From contig JASLOA010000046.1 of NCBI GenBank assembly GCA_030745755.1, positions 1-64,000 on the forward strand: a stretch of DNA of 64,000 bases, read 5' to 3'. The DNA comes from Kiritimatiellia bacterium. GTDB taxonomy: Bacteria; Verrucomicrobiota; Kiritimatiellia; UBA8416; JABMPJ01. A program made the translations under genes and the position numbers. A model generated the notes under the pieces. It did not search any database. It saw only the letters and a list, made by a program, of their open reading frames with translations, and was not told where the DNA came from. Below are positions 18,178 to 26,586 of this stretch, one piece after another. Positions within the stretch are counted from its first letter, which is position 1, and each line of letters opens with the position of its first letter.

Positions 18178-19812
18178 ATGGCCGGTTTCGAAGATGTCTT
18201 GGTCGAGAAGAATCTGCTGACTGCTGAGCAGCTGGCAGGTGCACGGGAACGGGCGCGGGCCAACCGGGAGTCGCTGGTGGCAGCCCTGGTCGGTGGCGGT
18301 TTCATCAGCGAACAGGCCCTTCTGCCGGTTGTGGCGGAACAGCAGCGCATGCGATTCGTGCAGCTGGGCGAAGAGACGATCGACTCCCGCGCTGTTCGCG
18401 CCGTCTCGGCCAAGCTGGTTTCCCACTACACGGTGATGCCGATTCAATACGACGGCCGCAGCCTGACCGTCGCGGTTTCCGATCCGTTCGATATCTCTGC
18501 GGTAGAGGACATCGAAACCAATCTGGGCTGCCACGTGGAGCGTGTTCTGGCCTGCCGTTCCGATATCATGGACGCCTTGCACCGCTACTATGGTGTGGGC
18601 GCCGAAACGGTCGAACGTATCCTGGCAGAAAGCCCCGAGCGCGAAACCATGCGGCGCCCGGAAGAGTCGCACGACCTGGAGCGCCAGGCCGAAGACGCGT
18701 CGGTGGTTCGGCTGGTCAACCAGCTTATGCGCGATGCGATTGACGATCGGGCCACGGACATCCATTTCGAGGTGCATCGCGACGGCATTTCCATCCGGCG
18801 CCGCATCGATGGCATCCTCTACGATATGAGCGTGCCGCGCAATATCCGGCATCTTTACCCGGCCATTATCAGTCGCGTGAAGTTAATGTCGCACCTCGAT
18901 ATCGTGGAACGGCGCCTGCCTCAGGACGGCAGGTCGCGGGTCAAGATTGGGCGCAGTGAGTATGACCTGCGTGTCTCGGTTGTGCCCTCGGTACACGGCG
19001 AAGATGTCGTCATCCGTATTCTGCCGGCTACCATGCTGTTTGACCTGGGGGATCTCGGATATTCCGACCGGCACCGCGAGATGCTCGAATCCTACGTGGC
19101 GCGTCCGCATGGAATCATTTTCGTGACGGGCCCCACCGGCAGCGGCAAGAGCACAACGCTATACGCCTGTCTGAGCCGGCTGAATGCGCGGACGCGCAAG
19201 ATTATCACCCTGGAAGATCCGGTTGAGTATGAGCTGCACGGCATTACGCAGACACAGATGAACCCCAAGATCGGTCTGACTTTCTCACGCGCTCTGCCCA
19301 GCATGCTGCGGCATGATCCGGACGTTATGATGGTGGGAGAGGTGCGCGACTGTGAGACGGCGGAGATCGCAATCCAGACCGCCATGACCGGGCACCTGGT
19401 GCTCAGCACCCTGCATACGAACGATGCCGCCGGGGGCGCGGTGCGATTGGGTGATATGGGGGTGGATCCCTACCTGATCACGTCGACCGTGCATGTGTTC
19501 ATCGCCCAGCGCCTCGTGCGCGTGATCTGCCATTCCTGCAAGGAATCGTACGAGGCTGATGGCAAGACACTCTATCGTGGGAAAGGCTGCAAGGAGTGCA
19601 ACGGACATGGCTATCGCGGGCGCGTGGCCATTGCGGAGTTCATCCCGCTCGTGCCGGAGATCCAGTCGCTGATCCTTGGGCGTGCCTCGGCCGCCCAGAT
19701 CCGCGAGGCCGCTGACGCGCTCAAGATGCCCACTCTGGCCGATGACGGTATGGCCAAGGTGGCGCAGGGCGTGACAACTGTTGAGGAAGTGCTGCGGGTT
19801 ACGAGCATGTAG
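18178..19812 (+). CDS. gspE: Type II secretion/type IV pilus assembly ATPase (GspE/PilB)
   Basis: 544 residues. An N-terminal MshEN-type domain (about 1-140) is followed by the secretion ATPase core: Walker A GPTGSGKST near 318, Asp box ITLEDPVEYEL, Walker B VGEVRDCETA, His box TGHLVLSTLHTNDA, and a C-terminal zinc site CHSC ... CKECNG. It powers pseudopilin assembly from the cytoplasm. It starts 20 bp after a MITE, with a GGAG site 12 nt upstream, and heads the secretion operon. Confidence 0.95.
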   Translation: MAGFEDVLVEKNLLTAEQLAGARERARANRESLVAALVGGGFISEQALLPVVAEQQRMRFVQLGEETIDSRAVRAVSAKLVSHYTVMPIQYDGRSLTVAVSDPFDISAVEDIETNLGCHVERVLACRSDIMDALHRYYGVGAETVERILAESPERETMRRPEESHDLERQAEDASVVRLVNQLMRDAIDDRATDIHFEVHRDGISIRRRIDGILYDMSVPRNIRHLYPAIISRVKLMSHLDIVERRLPQDGRSRVKIGRSEYDLRVSVVPSVHGEDVVIRILPATMLFDLGDLGYSDRHREMLESYVARPHGIIFVTGPTGSGKSTTLYACLSRLNARTRKIITLEDPVEYELHGITQTQMNPKIGLTFSRALPSMLRHDPDVMMVGEVRDCETAEIAIQTAMTGHLVLSTLHTNDAAGGAVRLGDMGVDPYLITSTVHVFIAQRLVRVICHSCKESYEADGKTLYRGKGCKECNGHGYRGRVAIAEFIPLVPEIQSLILGRASAAQIREAADALKMPTLADDGMAKVAQGVTTVEEVLRVTSM

Positions 19813-19833
19813 CCGATCCCGACCGCCGAAACC

Positions 19834-21039
19834 ATGCCGCTATTCATATATAAGGCCAAACAGGGACCGCATCGCACCGAAGAAGGGGTGGTGGAGGCCT
19901 TTTCGCGCGCTGAAGCGGCCGATGTCCTGAACGGTCGTGGCCTTGTTCCTATACATATAGAAGAGAAGCAGGGGGGCGGAACGGAACTGAAGCGGCCCTG
20001 GTCCCGCAGGATCACGCGACGGGATGTGGTCGTATTTACTTATCAACTCGCCAGCCTGATCCGCTCGGGCGTCCCCATTCTGCGTGCCCTCTCGACCATT
20101 CGGGAGCAGACCGACCATCCTCGCTTCAGGCAGCTCGTGGGTGGGATTGAAGGGAGTATTCGCGACGGCGAGATGTTGAGCGACGCTCTGCAGCGGCACG
20201 AGGCGCACTTTCCCGAGCTGTATGTGAGTATGGTGCGCTCTGGAGAGTCGGGCGGCGTGCTTGATACGGTGCTGACCCGTCTGGCCGAGGCGATGGATAA
20301 AGAGGAGGAGACGCGCCGTCGGGCACAGTCGGCCATGGCATACCCCTTGCTGACGCTGACCGTGGGCATCCTGACGGTCTTCATCCTGCTGACATTCTTC
20401 CTGCCGCGCGTATTGAGCCTGTTCGACGAGTATGAGTCGTTGCCGCTACCGACGCGGATCCTCGTGGGGATCAGTAATTTCTGTGAGACCAACTGGTACT
20501 GGCTGGTTCTGGGGGTGTTGCTGCTGGTGGCACTGTTCCGTCGCATGGCAACCCATGAGCGCGGCAGACTCTACGTGGACGGGCTGAAACTCAAGCTGCC
20601 GCTTATCGGGAAGTTCATCTTGCTGACCGATATTGCGCGTTTCAGCCGGACCTTGGCCTTGCTCTTGCAGTCGGGCCTCTCGATCGACCGCGTCTTGCTG
20701 CTCGGTGCCCAAACGGCCTCGAACCATGTGCTCCGCGAGGAGATCGACGAAGTGCGACGGCAGACGGTCAGCCAGGGCATCCCGTTTTCGGAAGGTCTGA
20801 AGAGGGCGCGCAACTTTCCCATCTTTGTGTCGAACATGTGTGCCGTGGGCGAGGAAGCTGGACGTTTGGATGAGTCGCTGGACGAGGTGGCGGTATTCTA
20901 CGAGCGCCAGGTCGAGCGGCAGAGCCGGTTGGCGATTTCGCTGCTCGAGCCGATCCTGATCCTGGTCGTGGGCGCGCTGGTCGGGTTCATCGTGGCAGCC
21001 ATGCTGTTGCCGATCTTTGAATTGGGCACCAGATTATAG
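19834..21039 (+). CDS. gspF: Type II secretion inner-membrane platform protein (GspF/PilC)
   Basis: 401 residues with two tandem GspF domains: one around 65-190 (FTYQLASLIRSGVPILRAL), one around 270-390 (FSRTLALLLQSGLSIDRVL). There are three membrane segments near 168-190, 215-235 and 370-395. It couples the GspE motor to the growing pseudopilus. The N-terminal extension MPLFIYKAKQGPH is normal for the family. The stop is TAG. Confidence 0.95.
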   Translation: MPLFIYKAKQGPHRTEEGVVEAFSRAEAADVLNGRGLVPIHIEEKQGGGTELKRPWSRRITRRDVVVFTYQLASLIRSGVPILRALSTIREQTDHPRFRQLVGGIEGSIRDGEMLSDALQRHEAHFPELYVSMVRSGESGGVLDTVLTRLAEAMDKEEETRRRAQSAMAYPLLTLTVGILTVFILLTFFLPRVLSLFDEYESLPLPTRILVGISNFCETNWYWLVLGVLLLVALFRRMATHERGRLYVDGLKLKLPLIGKFILLTDIARFSRTLALLLQSGLSIDRVLLLGAQTASNHVLREEIDEVRRQTVSQGIPFSEGLKRARNFPIFVSNMCAVGEEAGRLDESLDEVAVFYERQVERQSRLAISLLEPILILVVGALVGFIVAAMLLPIFELGTRL

Positions 21040-21067
21040 GTGACATACAGTGGGGTTCAGGTGTTAG

Positions 21068-21231
21068 CTAGAGGTGTGATTGTCAGAACAGCGACGGAAG
21101 CATCTTCATGATGTCATCCCGAGCGGAGTCGAGGGATCTCCGTCCTGTTGAGTGTCGCGGAGATCCCTCGGCAAGCTCGGGATGACATCATATGGTTGTT
21201 TTCTCCACGAATCTGTCGGTGGGAACACTAG
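21068..21231. mobile_element. MITE-like element between gspF and gspG (164 bp)
   Basis: It starts CTAGAGGTGTGATTGTCAG and ends GACAGATT(C)..GAACACTAG read from the other end, giving imperfect inverted ends. The core is GTCATCCCGAGCGGAGTCGA paired with AAGCTCGGGATGAC. Confidence 0.7.
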
Positions 21232-21274
21232 GGTGCAGGCATAATCTGGAAAAACAGTGCAAGCGAGGTGAGGA

Positions 21275-21664
21275 ATGAGGCGTGATGGATTTACTCTGAT
21301 CGAGTTGATGGTGGTTGTGATTATCATTGCCGCCCTGGCCACCATGGTGTTGCCGCGCGTGCTGCCGGCTTCCGATGATGCCAAGAGCAAGATCGCGCTG
21401 GGCGATATTGCCAACATCACCGTTGCTTTGAAGATGTACCGGCTGCACAACGATACCTATCCCAAGGATCTGGATGTGCTTATGCAGCCCTCGACGTCCA
21501 AGACCTGGAAAGAACCCTATCTCGAGAACAAGCCGAATGATCCCTGGAAACGCAAGTACCAGTACAAATACCCCGGTTCTCACAACACGTTTGGGTTCGA
21601 TCTGTGGTCGACCGGCCCCGATGAGCAGGGCGCCGACGACGATATCACCAACTGGGGCGAATAA
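21275..21664 (+). CDS. gspG: Major pseudopilin GspG
   Basis: 129 residues with a very short leader MRRDG before the prepilin peptidase site G/FTLIE, Glu5 of the mature form, and a 20-residue hydrophobic helix. The C-terminal domain has the GspG features YPKDLDVLM, NDPWKRKYQYKYPG and FDLWSTGPDEQGADDDITNW, the last being the calcium-binding loop. It forms the pseudopilus shaft. Confidence 0.95.
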   Translation: MRRDGFTLIELMVVVIIIAALATMVLPRVLPASDDAKSKIALGDIANITVALKMYRLHNDTYPKDLDVLMQPSTSKTWKEPYLENKPNDPWKRKYQYKYPGSHNTFGFDLWSTGPDEQGADDDITNWGE

Positions 21665-21668
21665 GGGG

Positions 21669-21763
21669 CGCTCCGGCCGGGGTGAGGGGGTATCGCCCGA
21701 CCGGTTCGGAGTACCGAACCGCTAAGGAGCGATTCCCCCTCACCCCGGCCTCCGCTTAGGGTA
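21669..21763. repeat. Family 3 palindromic repeat after gspG
   Basis: CTCCGGCCGGGGTGAGGGGG pairs with CCCCCTCACCCCGGCCTCCG around a small dyad GGTTCGGAGTACCGAACC and GCTAAGG. It is the close relative of 15518-15609. Confidence 0.75.
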
Positions 21764-21920
21764 GAGGAAGAAGGCAAAGAGACCGGACCACACAGGCCTT
21801 CGCTGAGGGTAGAGGGAGAAGGCAAAGAGACCGGACCGCCCTGGCCTCCGCTTAGGGTAGAGGAAGAAGGCAAAGAGACCGGACCACACAGGCCTTCGCT
21901 GAGGGTAAGGGGAGAAGGGG
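21747..21920. repeat. 48-bp tandem repeat, about 3.6 units
   Basis: Units start at 21747, 21795, 21843 and 21891, each beginning GGCCTYCGCT with AGGGTA, GAAGGCAAAGAGACCGGACC in the middle. Units 1 and 3 match each other best, as do 2 and 4, suggesting duplication of a 96-bp dimer. It ends 8 bp before the next gene and includes its GGGAG ribosome site region. Confidence 0.85.
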
Positions 21921-21928
21921 AGTGGCGG

Positions 21929-22351
21929 ATGGGGAACGATGTGAAAGGCGTGTTGGGCTTTACGCTTATCGAACTCCTCGTCACCGTGGTCATTCTCTCC
22001 ACGGGCATTGTCCTTATTCTACAGGCTTTCCAGACCTCCATGGTCGCCCTGGCCGAATCGCGTGACAGCATGCGCTCGGCGGCCCTCAGCCATGCCCTCG
22101 TGGTTCAGGGCGAGTTGGATGTCCGCAGTGGCGGCTCCATCGGCGTCGACGACTCTGCCCTCGAAACGCTCTATCCCGACTACCGCTGGCGCGTTGACAC
22201 GCGCGCGAATAGCGATCTGGTCTGTACCAATTCCTCCACTATCCAGCATGAAGTGGTGGTCATGGTGCAGCACGAGGTCACGGGTCGGGAAGCCGAGGTG
22301 GCAAGCTGGGTGCAAGTTAAGAGCCAGGAAGATCCGGGGGTCGGCCCTTGA
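21929..22351 (+). CDS. gspI: Minor pseudopilin, GspI-like
   Basis: 140 residues. Prepilin cleavage site G/FTLIELL after a 10-residue leader, a hydrophobic helix (11-32), and a small beta-rich domain. The position between G and J, the size, and the helix continuing SRDSMRSAALSHAL support GspI. The ATG at 21929 follows GGGAG. It overlaps the next open frame by 4 bp. Confidence 0.8.
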   Translation: MGNDVKGVLGFTLIELLVTVVILSTGIVLILQAFQTSMVALAESRDSMRSAALSHALVVQGELDVRSGGSIGVDDSALETLYPDYRWRVDTRANSDLVCTNSSTIQHEVVVMVQHEVTGREAEVASWVQVKSQEDPGVGP

Positions 22352-23097
22352 CGGCGTGTTGCCTAAAAGGAGATCCCTCGACTTCGCTCGGGATGACAGC
22401 TCCGGAATTACAGAGTTTCCTGGGGCATTGTCATGCTGAGCTTGTCGAAGCATCTCCTTTGAGCAGCCCTGGTGGTTTGGGCAACAGACCCTCAAGAACC
22501 AACCGTGGGCAGCACGCCTTTACCCTCATCGAGCTCCTGGTCGTCACCGCTATCCTCGGCGTGGTGGTTGGTGCCGTCGGAGCCTGCCTGGCAGGCGGAA
22601 TCCGGGTTTGGGATGTCGCGCGCCGGTTCAACCAGCATGAAGCAGACGCCTTGATGGGTTTCCAGATCATGCGAAGGGACATGGGACAGGTCTTGCCTTT
22701 CGAGAGCGCCCCGCTGGAAGGAACCACCGACGGCCTTCGGTTCACCGGCGTAGGCGTGGTGCCTGTTGCAGGCGAGAGCGATGACGCGCTCCCGCGGCTG
22801 GCCATAATCCGCTATTTCCTGGACTATGAGCGGCAGGCCTGGTGTCGGGCCATCGCCCCGCTGGGCTGGGGGGAGGCGCAATCGCCCGAAGTGGTCGAGG
22901 TACTCGTGTCAGACGTGGACAGGGTTGCCCTGCGCTATGGCGCTGCACCGGAGGACGATGCAGGCAGCGCCACCGGATGGTCGGATAGCTGGGAAAACCC
23001 AACCAACCTGCCCGCCGTAGTAGAAGCCGAGCTGTCGGTGGGCGACACGTCCATGACGCAGTGGTTCATCGTACCCCTGGCAGGAGGGGGAGGATGA
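22348..23097 (+). CDS. gspJ: Minor pseudopilin, GspJ-like, with repeat-derived N terminus
   Basis: The open frame gives 249 residues. The pseudopilin proper starts at AFTLIELLVV near residue 58, followed by a hydrophobic helix and a GspJ-like domain (FQIMRRDMGQVLPF, LRFTGVG). The first 45 residues, including GDPSTSLGMT and CHAELVEAS, are translation of the intergenic palindromic repeat. An in-frame TTG at 22477, just after the repeat, would give a normal 13-14 residue leader and is a plausible true start. Residue -1 of the cleavage site is Ala rather than Gly. Confidence 0.75.
   Translation: MTACCLKGDPSTSLGMTAPELQSFLGHCHAELVEASPLSSPGGLGNRPSRTNRGQHAFTLIELLVVTAILGVVVGAVGACLAGGIRVWDVARRFNQHEADALMGFQIMRRDMGQVLPFESAPLEGTTDGLRFTGVGVVPVAGESDDALPRLAIIRYFLDYERQAWCRAIAPLGWGEAQSPEVVEVLVSDVDRVALRYGAAPEDDAGSATGWSDSWENPTNLPAVVEAELSVGDTSMTQWFIVPLAGGGG
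22369..22457. repeat. Two half-copies of the MITE core at the gspI/gspJ junction
   Basis: A right half (GGAGATCCCTCGACTTCGCT..GATGACAG, 22369-22399) is followed by a left half (TGTCATGCTGAGCTTGTCGA..CATCTCC, 22429-22457), the reverse of the usual order. Both are read through in frame by the gspJ open frame. Confidence 0.75.
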
Positions 23098-24236
23098 ACA
23101 GCCTGATGCCCGATCACCCAATCCAGGATCCGCCGGGGGTGGGTAGGGCGCGGCGTCCCCGCCGCGCCGAGCGCAAGCCGTGGAGCATGGGTAGCGCGAG
23201 GCCAGCGCGAAGCGCACGTCTCACTCAGGCATGCACCTCTCTTGCACACGGCGCGGCGGGACGCCACGCCCTACCGCCAGTGGCGTCCCGTTTGGCAGGC
23301 AGAAGCTCGTTATGGGAGGCGGATCTTCAGCGCCGACGATCGGGCAGTGTCCTCATCCTGGCTCTGTGGGTGCTGTTCTTTCTGGCCGCGTTGGCCCTGG
23401 CCGTCGGCGCGCATGTTTCCGCGGCGCTGACGCTGGCGGGGTTCATGCGGCAGGATGTGCGCGGGTATCACCTCGCCCGGGCGGGGGTGACCCATGCCGC
23501 GATGCGGGTGGCGTGCAACACGAACCGGTGGGACGCCGGCACCGAGGGCGCCTGGAACGCTGATCCGGACGTGTTCTCCGACCAGGTTGTGGGTGACATC
23601 GGCGCTTTTTCGATCATCCATACGCAGCAGACCCCCGAAGGGACGGTGACCCACGTGGGACTGGTTGGCGCGGAGAGTCGCCTGGACCTCAACCGCGCCG
23701 ACGAGTTGATCTTCGAACAGGTGATGATCCGGGTCGGCCACATGGGCGGCGCACAGGCAGATGCGCTCTACAAAGCCCTTCGTGCGTACCGCGAGGCCAA
23801 ACAGCAACATCTATTGACAATTCGGGCGGCGCGCGGTTATGGTGAGCCCGATAGCGGTGGGGTAGCCCCGTTGGATTCCGTTCATGAACTGCTGTTGGTG
23901 GAGGGAATGGACGACGGAGTCTTCGCCCTGATTGAGCCCTACATAACGGTTTACGGCAGCGGCAGGATCAACGCCAACACGGCGTCGACCGAGTTGCTGC
24001 TTTCTTGTGCCGATGCCTATCCAAAGGCCAAGGAGCGGATAGGGGAGATCCTGGCAGAGCGGGAGGGCGCACCGCTAACGCAGACGTCGGACTTGGGGAG
24101 TATTGCTTTCCTGACCGTGGGGTCCACGGCGTTCTATGGCACCGCGGTGGGTCAGACGGCAACAGGGGGCGAGGCGGCCCGGATACAGTTTGTGGTGGAT
24201 AGCAGCGGGCAGAGGCAATACTGGCATGAGTTCTAA
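23094..24236 (+). CDS. gspK: Minor pseudopilin GspK, with repeat-derived N-terminal extension
   Basis: 380 residues from the ATGA overlap at 23094, which has a GGAGGGGGAGG site. The GspK part begins near residue 82: RRRSGSVLILALWVLFFLAAL as the membrane helix, then LDLNRADELIFEQVM and INANTASTELLLSC, the two helix-hairpin-helix-like SAM motifs of the family. Residues about 16-60 are encoded by a family 2 palindromic repeat. An in-frame TTG at 23292 lies just after it and would give a short normal leader. GspK caps the pseudopilus tip together with I and J. Confidence 0.85.
   Translation: MNSLMPDHPIQDPPGVGRARRPRRAERKPWSMGSARPARSARLTQACTSLAHGAAGRHALPPVASRLAGRSSLWEADLQRRRSGSVLILALWVLFFLAALALAVGAHVSAALTLAGFMRQDVRGYHLARAGVTHAAMRVACNTNRWDAGTEGAWNADPDVFSDQVVGDIGAFSIIHTQQTPEGTVTHVGLVGAESRLDLNRADELIFEQVMIRVGHMGGAQADALYKALRAYREAKQQHLLTIRAARGYGEPDSGGVAPLDSVHELLLVEGMDDGVFALIEPYITVYGSGRINANTASTELLLSCADAYPKAKERIGEILAEREGAPLTQTSDLGSIAFLTVGSTAFYGTAVGQTATGGEAARIQFVVDSSGQRQYWHEF
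23141..23275. repeat. Family 2 palindromic repeat inside the gspK reading frame
   Basis: GGGTAGGGCGCGGCGTCCCC at one end and GGCGCGGCGGGACGCCACGC..CCTACC at the other form the inverted ends of a 135-bp element. It sits wholly within the coding frame. A half-copy is at 7350-7383. Confidence 0.75.
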
Positions 24237-25659
24237 GGGCAAGCGTACCGTTATCGAGTTGGGGACCGATCATGTCAAACTGGCCGAGTTTGCCGTGCGC
24301 TCCGGTAGTGTGACCCTGACCAAGTTCCACTCCTGCCAGGCTCCCGCAGAAGGTTCGTTTGAAGAAGCCCTGACGGATGCTGTCGAAGGGCAAGGCTTTG
24401 ATTTGCACCATGTCGTGGGCTGCCTGCCGCGTCACATGGTGACCGTGCGCATGTTCGATCTGCCATCGATGGACCTGGCCGAGATTGCCGGGATGGTGGA
24501 CCTTCAGTTCGGCAAGCAGGTTCCCTATTCGCGTGACGAGGTGGTGGCTGACTATCGCGTTCTGAAGGCGCACGACGGGTATGCCCGCGTGGCTTTGGTT
24601 GTTATCCAGCGCGGGCCGCTTCGCGAGTGCTTTACGTTGGCCGACGCGGCCGGCATCAACATTGAGACCATGACCATCGGTTCGGACGGGTTGGCGCAGT
24701 GGGTCGCCGGACGGCCCGAAACTATAGAAGGTCAGGTCATAGCGGTTTTGGACGTCTGCGCCGGGCATGCTGACCTGGTGGTTGCGCAAGATGGTGAGCT
24801 GCAGTATACGCGGAGCATTTTGGTTGGGGTGGAGCAGCTTGCCGAAGACGAGGAGCGCTGGAGCGACAAGCTGGTGTCTGAAGCGAAGCAGGCCCTGGAG
24901 ATTTGTCGCTCCGAGAGCCCCGATCTCGATGTCTCGCGGCTTCTGCTCACAGGATGCGCCAGGATTCCCGAGGCGCTTGCGGGAGCGCTGAGCGATGCGC
25001 TGCAGATGCCTGTGGATAACGTCAGTCCGGGCCAGGCCCTGCAGGACGACCCCGCGGGAGTGGATCTTGACGATGTCATAGGGCAGGACATCTCGTTGAC
25101 GGCGATGGCGGGTGTGGCGCGTGACCCCGGTGCCATTGCACTCAAGCTCTTTCCCGCAGCCACGCTGCGGGTCCGTGCCATGATTTCCCGGGCCAAGGGG
25201 CTTACGCTGTTGGGCGTTCTCCTGGTGGCGGCCCTGTTCAGTGGCTCGTTCTATGGGATATCCAAGTATGTCGTCAGGAAGGCCCAGTCCGATGTCGTGC
25301 GCGCCGAGGTCGAGCGGACGCTTCCGTCCGTTCGACGGGTTGGCGAGATGCAGGCCGTCATTAATGCCGTGAGTGCGCGGGAGGATGCGCGCTTCTCGTC
25401 CGTGGCACTGCTCGGCGCCGTGCATGGGGCCGTTCCCGAGGATGTCTATTTTGATGCGGTCGATATTGACATGGCAGAGCAGCTCGTGACGCTGCGCGGG
25501 GCCGGACCCACGCGGCGTGAAGTACGTGAGCTGGTGAATAACCTCGAAAAGTCGCCCCTGCTTGTGGATGTTAAGGAGAGCGGCGGAACCACGCGTGATA
25601 GAGGCGGACGGTTTCGCTTCCAGATCGTGGGCAAGTTCGATACCGGTACGGAGAAGTAG
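24226..25659 (+). CDS. GspL-like / PilM-PilN fusion protein
   Basis: 477 residues. Residues 1-330 have the actin-like PilM/GspL cytoplasmic fold: TVIELGTDHVKLAEF, ALVVIQRG, and VIAVLDVCAGHADLVV for the nucleotide-type loops. A membrane helix (about 330-350, LTLLGVLLVAALFSGSFYG) and a periplasmic ferredoxin-like PilN/GspL domain (VYFDAVDIDM, REVRELVNNLEKS) follow. It links the cytoplasmic ATPase to the periplasmic part of the machine. The ATG at 24226 overlaps gspK by 11 bp. The stop TAG is the first triplet of a MITE. Confidence 0.85.
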   Translation: MSSKGKRTVIELGTDHVKLAEFAVRSGSVTLTKFHSCQAPAEGSFEEALTDAVEGQGFDLHHVVGCLPRHMVTVRMFDLPSMDLAEIAGMVDLQFGKQVPYSRDEVVADYRVLKAHDGYARVALVVIQRGPLRECFTLADAAGINIETMTIGSDGLAQWVAGRPETIEGQVIAVLDVCAGHADLVVAQDGELQYTRSILVGVEQLAEDEERWSDKLVSEAKQALEICRSESPDLDVSRLLLTGCARIPEALAGALSDALQMPVDNVSPGQALQDDPAGVDLDDVIGQDISLTAMAGVARDPGAIALKLFPAATLRVRAMISRAKGLTLLGVLLVAALFSGSFYGISKYVVRKAQSDVVRAEVERTLPSVRRVGEMQAVINAVSAREDARFSSVALLGAVHGAVPEDVYFDAVDIDMAEQLVTLRGAGPTRREVRELVNNLEKSPLLVDVKESGGTTRDRGGRFRFQIVGKFDTGTEK

Positions 25660-25814
25660 TGTCCTGTCAGGCAAACAGTTTCAATAGAATAGGTAAGTCC
25701 TTGTCATTCCGAGCGCAGCGAGGAATCTCCTATCCATGTTGGGGCAGAGATCCCTCGACTTCGCTCGGGATGACATACCAGTTACACAAACGTAATTCTG
25801 AGGCAGAGCGCTAG
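25657..25814. mobile_element. MITE-like element between the gspL-like and gspM-like genes (158 bp)
   Basis: It begins TAGTGTCCTGTCAGGCAAAC and ends AGGCAGAGCGCTAG, whose reverse complement CTAGCGCTCTGCCT matches the start. The core is GTCATTCCGAGCGCAGCGAG with TCGCTCGGGATGAC. The next ATG follows 2 bp after the element, leaving no conventional ribosome site outside it. Confidence 0.8.
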
Positions 25815-25816
25815 TT

Positions 25817-26404
25817 ATGGCATTCCTGAAATTGGACAGATTGGGTGCGCGCGAGCGGTGGGGACTGGGAGTGGCGCTCGTATTCGTGCTCGTCCTCATG
25901 GTCGATCGCCTGGTCGTGGGTATGGTGGCGGATCGGGTGAGCGCCGTTGAAGCCCAAACTGCCTCGGACTCTAAGGAACTGGATTACAATCGCGGTGTTC
26001 TGCGGTCGAAGGGCCCGACTGAGGCGGAATACGTTCGGATCGAAGGGATGTTGGCATCCGAAATGTCCGATTCGGAGGCGATCGACGTTATCAAGGGCGA
26101 AATCGACGACCTGGCCCGCGAGACGGGTGTGGACCTCGTATCGATGGAACATCGGTCGCCTGAGCCATCGGCCGGCTACACCGAGTACGTGATTGAGATC
26201 AGGAAGCTCGAAGCATCGATGGAAGGCCTTCTGAGTTTCCTGCATCGCATCTGGGAAGCGCCCGGTATGATGCGCGTGCGGAAGGTGATGATAGGACCCG
26301 GCGCCGAGGATGGGCGGGTGGAAGGAACCGTTGTGGTCTCAAAGATCCTGATCCCGACGGGCGCGGTGTCCGAGGGTGAGGAGCCGGAGGCCCAGGAAGA
26401 ATAG
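25817..26404 (+). CDS. GspM/PilO-like protein
   Basis: 195 residues: a short cytoplasmic start, one membrane helix (about 16-36, LGVALVFVLVLMVDRLVVG), a coiled coil and a ferredoxin-like periplasmic domain (YTEYVIEIRKLEASMEGLLSFL ... VRKVMIGPG). This is the expected partner of the GspL/PilN-like protein encoded just before. The stop is TAG and runs into another repeat element. Confidence 0.78.
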   Translation: MAFLKLDRLGARERWGLGVALVFVLVLMVDRLVVGMVADRVSAVEAQTASDSKELDYNRGVLRSKGPTEAEYVRIEGMLASEMSDSEAIDVIKGEIDDLARETGVDLVSMEHRSPEPSAGYTEYVIEIRKLEASMEGLLSFLHRIWEAPGMMRVRKVMIGPGAEDGRVEGTVVVSKILIPTGAVSEGEEPEAQEE

Positions 26405-26580
26405 CTTCTATATCAAGCGCCATAACTTGTCGATACATAGCGAAACAGGCACTGTCATCCCGAGCTTGCCGAGGGATCTCCGCATCACCGATTGGTCGGA
26501 GATTCCTCGACTTCGCTCGGAATGACAGGGCCTTCGTACCGTCAAGTATTGGCAACTGGTATTATACGTTCTATTTCTAG
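26402..26580. mobile_element. MITE-related element after the gspM-like gene (about 179 bp)
   Basis: The core inverted repeat GTCATCCCGAGCTTGCCGAG / TTCGCTCGGAATGAC is clear. The region runs from the TAG stop of the gspM-like gene to a CTAG 6 bp before the next ATG. The outer ends are poorly matched, so the limits are approximate. Confidence 0.6.
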
Positions 26581-26586
26581 AGAGCC

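Noticed and set aside
21747-21920. CRISPR array
   Set aside because: The 48-bp units are contiguous without unique spacers, and no cas gene is in the window.
23968-25674. 568-codon open frame on the minus strand opposite the gspK/gspL-like genes
   Set aside because: Antisense shadow of high-GC coding sequence; no ribosome site, no recognisable domain.
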